Part shown: piece after piece, positions 34,868 through 44,460 of the stretch
Layout of the letters: every line of letters begins with the position of its first letter
Position numbering within the stretch: the stretch's first letter is position 1
Source: Massilia sp. Mn16-1_5
GTDB lineage: Bacteria > Pseudomonadota > Gammaproteobacteria > Burkholderiales > Burkholderiaceae_D
NCBI RefSeq assembly: GCF_004798585.1
Contig: NZ_PPXQ01000025.1
Location: 1-57,063, forward strand
Direction of reading: 5' to 3'
Length of the DNA stretch: 57,063 nt
Notes under the pieces: model-generated
The model's input: only the letters and a program-made list of their open reading frames with translations
The model's database searches: none
What the model was told of the DNA's origin: nothing
Translations under genes and position numbers: made by a program

Positions 34868-35281
34868 ATGGCACTGATCGTTGGAGCGCTGGTGGCCCTC
34901 GGCGTCGGCTTGCTCGCCGCGCTGGCCGGCCTGGGACGCGAGCGAAGCTTCTATCCGACGATCGTGATCGTCATCGCCTCCTATTACGTGCTGTTCGCGG
35001 CCGAGACCATGTCGCCCGCGGTCCTAGCCGTGGAATGCGCAGGCCTGGTCCTGTTTACCGGGCTGGCGATCGGCGCCTTCAAACGCAGCCTCTGGTTGGC
35101 CGTTGCCGCGCTGGCGGCGCATGGGCTGTTCGACTATTTCCATCAGCACATCGTGGACAATCCTGGCGTACCGGCATGGTGGCCACCGTTCTGTCTTGCT
35201 TACGATGTGGCGGCGGCCGCGTTTCTGGCGTGGCAGCTCGTCGCCGGCAAGCTGCGCGCGGCACCGTTGGCTGAGCGGTAG
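34868..35281 (+). CDS. Small membrane protein, unknown function
   Basis: This 137-residue protein has four hydrophobic stretches: LIVGALVALGVGLLAALAG, TIVIVIASYYVLFAA, VLAVECAGLVLFTGLAI and AYDVAAAAFLAWQLVAG. The loop AAHGLFDYFHQHIVDNPGVP is His/Asp-rich and looks conserved, possibly a metal-binding or catalytic patch (HGLFDYFHQH). I do not recognise the family by name. It ends two bases before the convergent PTP-like gene's stop. Confidence 0.65.
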   Translation: MALIVGALVALGVGLLAALAGLGRERSFYPTIVIVIASYYVLFAAETMSPAVLAVECAGLVLFTGLAIGAFKRSLWLAVAALAAHGLFDYFHQHIVDNPGVPAWWPPFCLAYDVAAAAFLAWQLVAGKLRAAPLAER

Positions 35282-35282
35282 T

Positions 35283-35612
35283 TCAATCCTTCCGCAGGAA
35301 GCGTCCGGCTTTCGTTTCCAGCAAACGGACGAGTTCCGGCTGCATGTAGTCGTAGTCGTCAGGAATGTCGAGGCAGACGACACGCTTGCCGTTCAAGTGG
35401 CGCCGGAAACCGGAGGAGAGCCTGGCCTTGTGCTTTTTCTCCATTACGAACACGATCTCCGCCCAGACCAGCTGTTCCGGCGAGAGCGGCACATCGGCGT
35501 CCGCGCCCAGTCCCGCGGAGTCGGTCTCGACGCCCGGCCAGCTCGCAAAAACCTGTTCGGCGGTCGGGCTGCGCAGGCGGTTATGAGTGCACAGGAAGAG
35601 GGCGCGGGTCAT
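35283..35612 (-). CDS. Low-molecular-weight protein tyrosine phosphatase-like protein
   Basis: This 109-residue protein has the P-loop C8-T-H-N-R-L-R14-S15 (CX5RS), the LMW-PTP nucleophile loop, at LFLCTHNRLRSPTAE. The late acidic region IPDDYDYMQPELV could provide the general-acid Asp, but it lacks the standard DPY motif. At 109 residues it is shorter than typical LMW-PTPs (about 150), so it belongs to the short subfamily whose substrates are unclear. Its start overlaps the ASCH gene stop by ATGA (35609-35612), so the two are coupled. Confidence 0.8.
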   Translation of the reverse strand: MTRALFLCTHNRLRSPTAEQVFASWPGVETDSAGLGADADVPLSPEQLVWAEIVFVMEKKHKARLSSGFRRHLNGKRVVCLDIPDDYDYMQPELVRLLETKAGRFLRKD

Positions 35613-35988
35613 TCCTTCGTTTCCACCAGCTCGAAATGCAGCGCCACGAACTCGAACTCGTCATGCAGGTCGAGGTGCGGCAGGCAGCGCACGTGCACGT
35701 CGCGAAATTCCTGGGCGCTGCCGAAGGTCTCGCCGCGCCAGACGGCTTCCGGGATGTCACCGAAGCGGATGATCTCGACCTTGGTCGCCCGGATCGTGCA
35801 GCGCGGCCGTCCCTTCAGGTCGTAGACGTCGATGAGGTCGCCCGCCGCGTAGCCGCCGTCGCCGAGTTCTCCATACCCTTTGTAGTAGTCCTCGACCGTG
35901 TCGGCGGTGACGGTCTTGTGCCCGGCGATGACTTCGCGTACCAGGCTGTCGTCGTTTTCATTCGCGCCCCAGAAGGTCAGCTTCTTCC

Positions 35989-35992
<4 letters not shown>
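35609..35992 (-). CDS. ASCH domain protein
   Basis: This 127-residue protein matches the ASCH fold, a PUA-like RNA-binding beta barrel: KTVTADTVEDYYKGYGELGDGGYAAGDLIDVYDLKGRPRCTIRATKVEIIRF carries the G-x-K/T-x-x signature (key residues K, T, T, Y, D, D, P). ASCH proteins include nucleoside deaminases and amidohydrolases and RNA-binding regulators. It overlaps both neighbours by four bases and so forms a compact three-gene operon with the hybrid kinase upstream and the PTP-like gene downstream. Confidence 0.8.
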
Positions 35993-38172
<2,180 letters not shown>

Positions 38173-38242
38173 GGGATGACTTTTTGGTAAAAAAGCATTA
38201 TATGTTGAAACCTCGCTTACCGGACCAGATCGAAAGGCGGCC

Positions 38243-38995
38243 ATGACCATGACGAAGACCATCCTCATCACCGGCGGCGGACGCGGCATCGGCGCCGCCT
38301 GCGCGCGCCTGGCAGCGCAGCAGGGCTATCAGGTGTGCATCAACTACCGCAGCGACGATGCGGCGGCTTCCAGTATCGTGGACGCCATCGAGGCGGCGGG
38401 CGGCACGGCGCTGGCGATCCGCGCCGACGTGGCGCAGGAGGGGGACGTCGAGCGCATGTTCGCGCAGGTCGACGCCCGCTTCGGCCGGCTCGATGCCCTG
38501 GTCAACAATGCCGGCGTGCTGGCGCACCAGATGCGGGTCGAGCAGATGGACGCGGCGCGCATCGAACGCATCCTGGCGACCAATGTGCTCGGCCCCTTCC
38601 TGTGCGCACGTGAAGCGGTGCGGCGCATGTCGACCCGGCACGGCGGAAACGGCGGCGCCATCGTCAACGTTTCCTCGCGCGCAGCGGTGCTGGGATCAGC
38701 CGGCGAATACGTCGACTACGCGGCCTCGAAGGCGGCGCTCGACGCCTTGACGATCGGCTTGTCGAAAGAGGTGGCGGGCGAGGGCATCCGCGTGAATGGC
38801 GTACGTCCTGGACTGATCCATACGGAGATGCATGCAGATGGCGGCGAGCCGGGAAGGGTGGAACGCCTGCAGTCTTCGGTGCCGCTGGGGCGGGGCGGAG
38901 AACCCGAGGAGGTGGCGCAGGCGGTACTGTGGCTGCTGTCGGATGCGGCCTCCTATACTACGGGCAGCTTCATCGACGTGTCGGGCGGTCGGTAG
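38243..38995 (+). CDS. SDR-family oxidoreductase
   Basis: This 250-residue classical short-chain dehydrogenase has the NAD(P) motif TGGGRGIGAACA, the VNNAGVL structural motif and the catalytic Y-A-A-S-K (YVDYAASKAALDAL) with Ser in VNVSSRAAV. The C-terminal WLLSDAASYTTGSFIDVSGGR is typical of FabG-like enzymes. The NYRSDDAA segment suggests NADP preference. Substrate is unknown. It converges with hexR (seven-base gap). Confidence 0.9.
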   Translation: MTMTKTILITGGGRGIGAACARLAAQQGYQVCINYRSDDAAASSIVDAIEAAGGTALAIRADVAQEGDVERMFAQVDARFGRLDALVNNAGVLAHQMRVEQMDAARIERILATNVLGPFLCAREAVRRMSTRHGGNGGAIVNVSSRAAVLGSAGEYVDYAASKAALDALTIGLSKEVAGEGIRVNGVRPGLIHTEMHADGGEPGRVERLQSSVPLGRGGEPEEVAQAVLWLLSDAASYTTGSFIDVSGGR

Positions 38996-39002
38996 GTCTC
39001 GT

Positions 39003-39857
39003 TCAACCGATGAAGGAGTCGAACTGCATGTCGAACTCCTGCAGCGCCTTCTGCGCGTTCTGCATCTTCTTGCGGAACTCCGGCCCGCGTTGCAATGCGA
39101 GACCGACGGCCAGCACGTCGATCACGACCAGGTAGGCCAGGCGCGCCGAGATCGGCGTGTAGGGGTCGATATTGAAAACCAGGTCGATCGGAATCAGCAC
39201 GCTCGCCATGTCGGCCAGCGGCGTGCCCGACGGCGCCAGCACGATCACGTCGGCGCCGCCGCGGCGCGCCAGTTTCGCGGAGCGCACCAGCTGCGGGTTG
39301 TTTCCGCGCTGCGAGATGGCGACCACCGCATCGCCTTCGCGCAGCAGGGCGGCGGCGATCGAGTGGATGGCCGGGTCGGCGTAGGCGACGGTGGGCACGC
39401 CGGAGCGGAAGAATTTGTGCTGGGCGTCGGCGGCGACAATGCCCGAGGTGCCCTGGCCGTAGAACTCGATCTTGTTGGCGCGCGAGAGGATGTCCAGGGC
39501 CTTCTGCACCGACTCCGCGTTCAGGTTGTTGCGCAGGTCGAGCAGGGTATTGATCGAGCGGCTGCAGATTTTACTGACCAGGTCGGCCGCGAGGTCGTCC
39601 TGGGTCGGCTGCTCGTTGGTGCTCGGCAGGGCCAGCGCCAGGCCCTGCGCCAGCTTCAATTTGAATTCGTGCCAGCCGTCATAGCCCAGCGTGCGGCAGA
39701 AGCGCACCACGGTCGGCTCGGACACGCCCGCGTTCTTGGCCAGGGCCGTGATGTTCTGGCTGACCGTGGCGCTGGGCGCTTCCAGCACGGCCAGCGCCAC
39801 CTTGCGCTCGGACTTCGAGAGCGAATCGAGCTGGGTGCGGATCGAGTCGAGCAGCAT
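39003..39857 (-). CDS. hexR: HexR, RpiR-family carbon regulator
   Basis: This 284-residue repressor has an N-terminal RpiR helix-turn-helix (SATVSQNITALAKNAGVSEPTVVRFCRTLG; key V, S, E, P, T, V, R, F, C) and a C-terminal SIS sugar-isomerase domain (GQGTSGIVAADAQHKF, SQRGNNPQL). In related bacteria HexR binds KDPG, which lifts repression of glycolytic and Entner-Doudoroff genes. It lies three bases downstream of zwf on the same transcript. Three HexR-like boxes occur in the neighbourhood (41374-41388, 44188-44202, 44421-44435). Confidence 0.94.
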   Translation of the reverse strand: MLLDSIRTQLDSLSKSERKVALAVLEAPSATVSQNITALAKNAGVSEPTVVRFCRTLGYDGWHEFKLKLAQGLALALPSTNEQPTQDDLAADLVSKICSRSINTLLDLRNNLNAESVQKALDILSRANKIEFYGQGTSGIVAADAQHKFFRSGVPTVAYADPAIHSIAAALLREGDAVVAISQRGNNPQLVRSAKLARRGGADVIVLAPSGTPLADMASVLIPIDLVFNIDPYTPISARLAYLVVIDVLAVGLALQRGPEFRKKMQNAQKALQEFDMQFDSFIG

Positions 39858-39860
39858 CGC

Positions 39861-41336
39861 TCAGTCTTCCGGGAGCGCTTCTTCGCGCCACTGCAGGCCG
39901 TCGCGGCCGATGAGGGCGGACGAGGCCGCAGGGCCCCAGGTGCCGGAGGCGTAGGGCACCGGCGCGGTGTCGTCCTGTTCCCAGTGGTCGAGGATCGGTT
40001 CGACCCATTCCCAGGCGGCTTCCAGCTCGTCGCCGCGCATGAACAGGGTCAGCTGGCCGCGCAGCACGTCGAGCAGCAGGCGCTCGTAGGCTTCCATGCG
40101 CGGCGCCTTGAACTGCTCGCGGAAATCGAGTTCGAGTTCCGCCTGCTTCAGGCGCATGCTGTCGCCCGGGGTTTTCGCCATCAGGTTCAGCGACAGACCC
40201 TCGTCCGGCTGCAGGCGGATCACCAGGCTGTTGGGCTGGAAGCTCGACGTCGGCTGGTTGAAGATCGAATGCGGGATCTGCTTGAAGCGCACCACGATCT
40301 CGGCCAGGCGGTCGGCCATGCGCTTGCCGGTGCGCAGGTAGAAAGGCACGCCGGCCCAGCGCCAGGTGTCGATCTCGGCCTTCATGGCGACAAAGGTCTC
40401 GGTCTTCGACTGCTTCGGCGCCTCCGGCTCGTCGCGGTAGCTCGGCACGGCCTGGCCGTCCACGAAGCCGCCGCGGTACTGGCCGCGCACGATGTTCTGC
40501 GAGAGCGTGGTCGGGGTAAAACGCTTCAGCGAACGCAGTACCTGCAGCTTGGCGTCGCGCACGGCGTCGGGCGCGATCGAGGTCGGCGGTTCCATCGCGA
40601 CGATGCACAGCAGCTGCAGCAGGTGGTTCTGCAGCATGTCGCGCAGGGCGCCCGAGGTGTCGTAGTAGCCGAGGCGGTTGCCGACGCCGATCTTCTCGGC
40701 GATGGTGATCTGTACGTCCGAGATCCATTCGCGCCGCCACAGCGGTTCGAACAGCACGTTCCCGAAGCGCAGCGCCAGCAGGTTCTGCACGGTTTCCTTG
40801 CCGAGGTAGTGGTCGATCCGGTAGATCTGCGATTCGGCGAACACCTTGCCGACGTCAAGGTTGATCTGCTTGGCCGAGGCGAGGTCGCGTCCGAGCGGCT
40901 TTTCCAGCACCACGCGCGACGCGGGCGTGGCCAGGCCCGTGGCGGCCAGGTTGTCGCAGATCTTGGCGAACAGGTGCGGCGGCGTCGCCAGGTAGTAGAC
41001 GCGCGTGATCGCTTCTTCCTTGCGCAGCACCTCGACCAGCGGGCCGAAAGTGGAGACATCGGTCGCGTTCAGGTCGACGTAGGTGATGCGCTTCAGGAAG
41101 TGGCGCCACTTGGTGTCGTCGACGCTGTCCTGGTCCTTGATGTGCTGCTTCGAGTGCGTGTCGACAAAGGCCAGGAACTCGTCCTGCGGCATCGCGTCGC
41201 GGCCGACGCAGATGATGCGGGCGGTCGGCGGCAGGTCGCTGCAGACATCGCGCGCATACATCGCAGGCAGGAGCTTGCGCATCGCAAGGTCGCCGCTGCC
41301 GCCAAAGAGAACGAGGTCGAAATCGGATAAGGCCAT
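39861..41336 (-). CDS. zwf: Glucose-6-phosphate 1-dehydrogenase
   Basis: This 491-residue enzyme oxidises G6P to 6-phosphogluconolactone with NADP. The cofactor loop is GGSGDLAMRKLLPAMY, the active-site motif RIDHYLGKE, and FEPLWRREWISDVQIT follows. LRTGKRMADRLAEI is conserved. The start ATG at 41336 lies 38 bases from a HexR-like operator (41374-41388). It forms an operon with hexR. A longer in-frame start at 41399 would cross the operator, which argues against it. Confidence 0.97.
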   Translation of the reverse strand: MALSDFDLVLFGGSGDLAMRKLLPAMYARDVCSDLPPTARIICVGRDAMPQDEFLAFVDTHSKQHIKDQDSVDDTKWRHFLKRITYVDLNATDVSTFGPLVEVLRKEEAITRVYYLATPPHLFAKICDNLAATGLATPASRVVLEKPLGRDLASAKQINLDVGKVFAESQIYRIDHYLGKETVQNLLALRFGNVLFEPLWRREWISDVQITIAEKIGVGNRLGYYDTSGALRDMLQNHLLQLLCIVAMEPPTSIAPDAVRDAKLQVLRSLKRFTPTTLSQNIVRGQYRGGFVDGQAVPSYRDEPEAPKQSKTETFVAMKAEIDTWRWAGVPFYLRTGKRMADRLAEIVVRFKQIPHSIFNQPTSSFQPNSLVIRLQPDEGLSLNLMAKTPGDSMRLKQAELELDFREQFKAPRMEAYERLLLDVLRGQLTLFMRGDELEAAWEWVEPILDHWEQDDTAPVPYASGTWGPAASSALIGRDGLQWREEALPED

Positions 41337-41373
41337 GGTGGTGTTCGGTCGCAAAGGGAAAGGGAGCTGTTCG

Positions 41374-41388
41374 TGTAAATTTACTACA
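41374..41388. promoter_or_regulatory. HexR-like operator, zwf promoter
   Basis: TGTAAATTTACTACA is a near-perfect 15-bp palindrome matching the HexR pattern TGTARTWWWATTACA when read on the minus strand (TGTAGTAAATTTACA). It lies 38 bases before zwf, where a bound repressor would block transcription. Confidence 0.85.
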
Positions 41389-41482
41389 CGATTATGCACT
41401 TGGCAAGAAACTCTACTACGTGGTTGAGAGATTCATGGTGCCACATGCGGGCTGGATGGGGCGTTCGGGTTGGAGGGACGAT

Positions 41483-41569
41483 ATGGTGGGCACGGGGCGC
41501 CCACCCTACGAATACGACATCCTGCGATAACGTGACCGATTTGTAGGGTGGGCGCCCCGTGCCCACCAT
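41483..41569. repeat. Perfect 27-bp REP inverted pair between SMP-30 and zwf
   Basis: Copies 41483-41509 and 41543-41569 are exact reverse complements, each with GTAGGGTGGGCGCCCC core, separated by 33 bases. This is the cleanest member pair in the window and lies between the stop of the lactonase gene and the zwf promoter. Confidence 0.9.
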
Positions 41570-41575
41570 GCGCGA

Positions 41576-42472
41576 TCAGCGCTTGTATTCCGGCTGCACC
41601 TGACCAGCGACGTCCACCCGCACGCACAGCACCCTGCCCGTCAGCGGATACTGCGCGATCTCTTCCGCCGAGCGCCCGTGACTGGCGCTGGTGATATACA
41701 GCGTGTGCAGGTCGGCCCCGCCAAAGGCGACCGCCGTCGGGCAGCGCAGCGGCAGCTGGATCTCGCGCAGGAATTCGCCTTCGGGCGAAAGCTTCAGCAG
41801 GCGTCCGCCTTCGAACATCGCGACCCAGTAGTTGCCCTCGGCGTCCACCGCCGCGCCGTCCGGCCGGCCGCCGTAGTCGGCCGCGTTCTTGTCGGTCGAG
41901 AAGGTGACCAGGTTGCGTCCGTTGGCAGGCGTGCCCGTCGCGTGATCGAAGTCGTAGCGGTCGATACGGTGGCTGGTGGTATCGGCGTGGAACATGGTGC
42001 CGCCGTCCGGCGTCCAGGCCAGGCCGTTCGAATTGGTCATGTTGCCCGACCAGGCCAGGCGCAGCTGGTCGCGCTCGAGCACGTACATCTCGGCGGCCGG
42101 CTTGTCGCGCGGCTCGTACATGGTGCCGACCCAGAAGCGGCCGGCCGGATCGACGCGGCCGTCGTTGAAGCGCACGATGCTGGTGTCGTAAGGAGCAGGG
42201 CAGATGTCGGTGATCTCGCCGTTGGTCGTGTTCAGGCGCACGAAGCCCAGGCGCGTGGCCACCACCAGGTTGTTGTCGCCGTCGACGGCGATGGCCGAGG
42301 GTTCCGAGCCCATTTTCCAGCTCGAGAATTTGCCGCTGGCCGGATGCACGCGGTTCACCGTGCGGCCATTGATGTCGACCCAGTACAGGGCCGATTCCAC
42401 GTCGTGCCAGAGCGGGCATTCGCCCACCAGCATCGGCTCGTCGTGGAGAACGTCGAATTTCAGGGTCTTCAT
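41576..42472 (-). CDS. SMP-30/gluconolactonase-family lactonase
   Basis: This 298-residue six-bladed propeller hydrolase opens sugar lactones with a divalent metal. Ligand residues of the family are seen: E18 in LVGECPLWH, Asn in VRFNDGRVDP, Asn in MTNSNGLAWTPDGG and Asp in GRPDGAAVDAEG. I chose the ATG at 42472 (MKTLKFD); an overlapping ATGA start at 42496 would couple it to pgi. Its place between pgi and zwf suggests it acts on 6-phosphogluconolactone or gluconolactone, since no classic Pgl is present. The function is inference. Confidence 0.88.
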   Translation of the reverse strand: MKTLKFDVLHDEPMLVGECPLWHDVESALYWVDINGRTVNRVHPASGKFSSWKMGSEPSAIAVDGDNNLVVATRLGFVRLNTTNGEITDICPAPYDTSIVRFNDGRVDPAGRFWVGTMYEPRDKPAAEMYVLERDQLRLAWSGNMTNSNGLAWTPDGGTMFHADTTSHRIDRYDFDHATGTPANGRNLVTFSTDKNAADYGGRPDGAAVDAEGNYWVAMFEGGRLLKLSPEGEFLREIQLPLRCPTAVAFGGADLHTLYITSASHGRSAEEIAQYPLTGRVLCVRVDVAGQVQPEYKR

Positions 42473-42492
42473 GGTGTCACCGCTGTTGCTCA

Positions 42493-44136
42493 TCATACCG
42501 CGGCCATGGCGCGGGCGATCAGGCCGTTGGTGGAACTGTCGTGCGCTTGCGGACGGGGCTCGCCTTTCAGCTCGGCCTCGACCTGCTTGGCCAGCACCTT
42601 GCCCAGCTCGACGCCCCACTGGTCGAAGCTGTTCAGGTCCCAGATCACGCCCTGCACGAAGGTCTTGTGTTCATACAGCGCGATCAGGGCGCCCAGCGTG
42701 GCGGGCGTCAGGTATTCCATCAGGATCGTGTTGCTCGGACGGTTGCCCGGGAAGGTTTTATGGGGCGCCAGGCGCTCGATCTCGGCGGCAGAGAGGCCGT
42801 CCTGCTGCAGGTCGGCGCGCACCTCGTCGATGGTCTTGCCCTTCATGAAGGCTTCCGACTGGGCGAAGCAGTTGGCCAGCAGGGCCGTGTGGTGGTTCTG
42901 CAGTTCGTGCGCCGGACGCAGGGCGGCAATGAAATCGATCGGCGTCAGGTCGGTGCCCTGGTGCAGCAGCTGGAAATAGGCGTGCTGGCCATTGGTGCCC
43001 GGCTCGCCCCAGATCGCAGGGCAGGTCGGGGTGTCGACAGGGGCGCCGTCGCGCGTCACGCGCTTGCCGTTGCTCTCCATGTCGAGCTGCTGCAGGTAGG
43101 CCGGGAAGCGGTTCAGGTCCTGGTGGTAGGGCGCGATCGTGACCGAGGTGCAGCCGAGGAACTGGCGGTTCCAGAAGCCGACCAGGGCCAGCAGCATCGG
43201 CATGTTCTCCTCGATCGGGGCAGTACGGAAGTGCTGGTCCATCGCATGAGCGCCGGCCAGGAAGTCGGAGAAGTAGCCGAAGCCGACGGCGAGGGCCACC
43301 GGCAGGCCGATCGCCGACCAGACCGAATAACGGCCGCCGACCCAGTCCCAGAACGGGAACATGTTGGCCGGGTCGATGCCGAATTTTTTAATGGCTTCGA
43401 CGTTGGTCGAGACCGCAACGAAATGCTTGGCCAGCGCTTCTTCCTGGGCGTGCGCCAGGAACCACATGCGCGCCGTGTTCGCGTTCATCATGGTCTCGGC
43501 CGTCGTGAAGGTCTTCGAGGCGATGATGAAGAGGGTGGTTTCCGGATTCAGGTTCTCGAGCGCGGCGTCCATGTCGTGGCCGTCGACGTTCGAGACGAAG
43601 TGCATCGTCAGGCTCGGGTGACTGTACTGGCGCAGCGCCAGGCAGACCATCTTCGGGCCGAGGTCGGAGCCGCCGATGCCGATGTTGACGATGTCGGTGA
43701 TGGGTTTGCCGGTATGGCCGAGCCAGTCGCCGCTGCGCACCGCGTCGGTGAAGGTCTTGATGCGGGCGAGGACGGCGTGCACGTCGGCCGGCACGTCCTG
43801 GCCATCCACCGTCAGTTTGGCGTCGCGCGGGGCGCGCAGGGCGGTGTGCAGGACGGCGCGATTCTCGGTGTTGTTGATCTTCTCGCCGGCGAACATCGCG
43901 TCGCGCCGCGCCTCCACGCCGCGCTCGCGCGCCAGGTTCACCAGCAGTTCAAGCGTGCGCCCGTCAAGCCGGTTTTTTGAATAGTCTAGGAACAGGCCGG
44001 CGGCCTCGATCGACATGCGCTCGAAGCGTTGCGGATCAGCTGCGAACAGCTGGCGCATCTCCCAATTTTCGGCCTCGGCGGCATGGGTGGCGAGGGCCTG
44101 GAAACTGGTCGTGCTGGTCAGTGGAGTGGCGGTCAT
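42493..44136 (-). CDS. pgi: Glucose-6-phosphate isomerase
   Basis: This 547-residue enzyme interconverts G6P and F6P. It shows IGIGGSDLGPKMVCLAL (phosphate site), the catalytic segment EENMPMLLALVGFWN, QLDMESNGKRV and the C-terminal VIWDLNSFDQWGVELGK with the conserved Gln and Lys. Length fits PGI. A HexR-like box (44188-44202) lies 52 bases before the start, linking it to the Entner-Doudoroff control. It is followed directly by the lactonase gene. Confidence 0.97.
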   Translation of the reverse strand: MTATPLTSTTSFQALATHAAEAENWEMRQLFAADPQRFERMSIEAAGLFLDYSKNRLDGRTLELLVNLARERGVEARRDAMFAGEKINNTENRAVLHTALRAPRDAKLTVDGQDVPADVHAVLARIKTFTDAVRSGDWLGHTGKPITDIVNIGIGGSDLGPKMVCLALRQYSHPSLTMHFVSNVDGHDMDAALENLNPETTLFIIASKTFTTAETMMNANTARMWFLAHAQEEALAKHFVAVSTNVEAIKKFGIDPANMFPFWDWVGGRYSVWSAIGLPVALAVGFGYFSDFLAGAHAMDQHFRTAPIEENMPMLLALVGFWNRQFLGCTSVTIAPYHQDLNRFPAYLQQLDMESNGKRVTRDGAPVDTPTCPAIWGEPGTNGQHAYFQLLHQGTDLTPIDFIAALRPAHELQNHHTALLANCFAQSEAFMKGKTIDEVRADLQQDGLSAAEIERLAPHKTFPGNRPSNTILMEYLTPATLGALIALYEHKTFVQGVIWDLNSFDQWGVELGKVLAKQVEAELKGEPRPQAHDSSTNGLIARAMAAV

Positions 44137-44187
44137 GGTGGGTGCGATGTTGTTTTGGACAGATTATCGAATGATACAGGAATGGGG

Positions 44188-44202
44188 CGTAAATTCACTA
44201 CA
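44188..44202. promoter_or_regulatory. HexR-like operator, pgi promoter
   Basis: CGTAAATTCACTACA, read on the minus strand TGTAGTGAATTTACG, differs from the zwf site by two bases. It is 52 bases upstream of pgi. It is the weakest of the three but keeps the TGTAGT half. Confidence 0.75.
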
Positions 44203-44262
44203 TGACCGATCTGTGCGCGCGGTTTGATTATTGATGGCCTTGCCACTGATCGACCGGTGAGA

Positions 44263-44366
44263 CCGCGTGGGCACGAGTGCCCACCCTACGTTACGCTGCG
44301 GCCAACAATACAGATTTGTAACGTGGCAGGCGGCGCACCGTAGGGTGGGCATTCATGCCCACGCGG
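44263..44366. repeat. REP-like pair between pgi and edd
   Basis: Copies 44263-44289 (ends CCACCCTAC) and 44340-44366 (starts GTAGGGTGGGC) are opposed and separated by 50 bases. They fill the middle of this 324-base gap, which otherwise holds two HexR-like operators and both promoters. Confidence 0.8.
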
Positions 44367-44420
44367 TACGCCGCCTCCGATACCGCAAACTAAGTGCTTG
44401 CCACAACCCCATTCCCATTT

Positions 44421-44435
44421 TGTAGTAAAATTTCA
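44421..44435. promoter_or_regulatory. HexR-like operator, edd promoter
   Basis: TGTAGTAAAATTTCA has the TGTAGTAAAATT core and one mismatch to the palindromic half (TTACA becomes TTTCA). It ends 25 bases before the edd ATG, in the position of a repressor site over the transcription start. Confidence 0.8.
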
Positions 44436-44460
44436 GAAATCCAATTTCGAAGGAACGATT

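Noticed and set aside
38832..41330. Long plus-strand open frame across hexR and zwf
   Set aside because: Antisense shadow of two well-supported genes.
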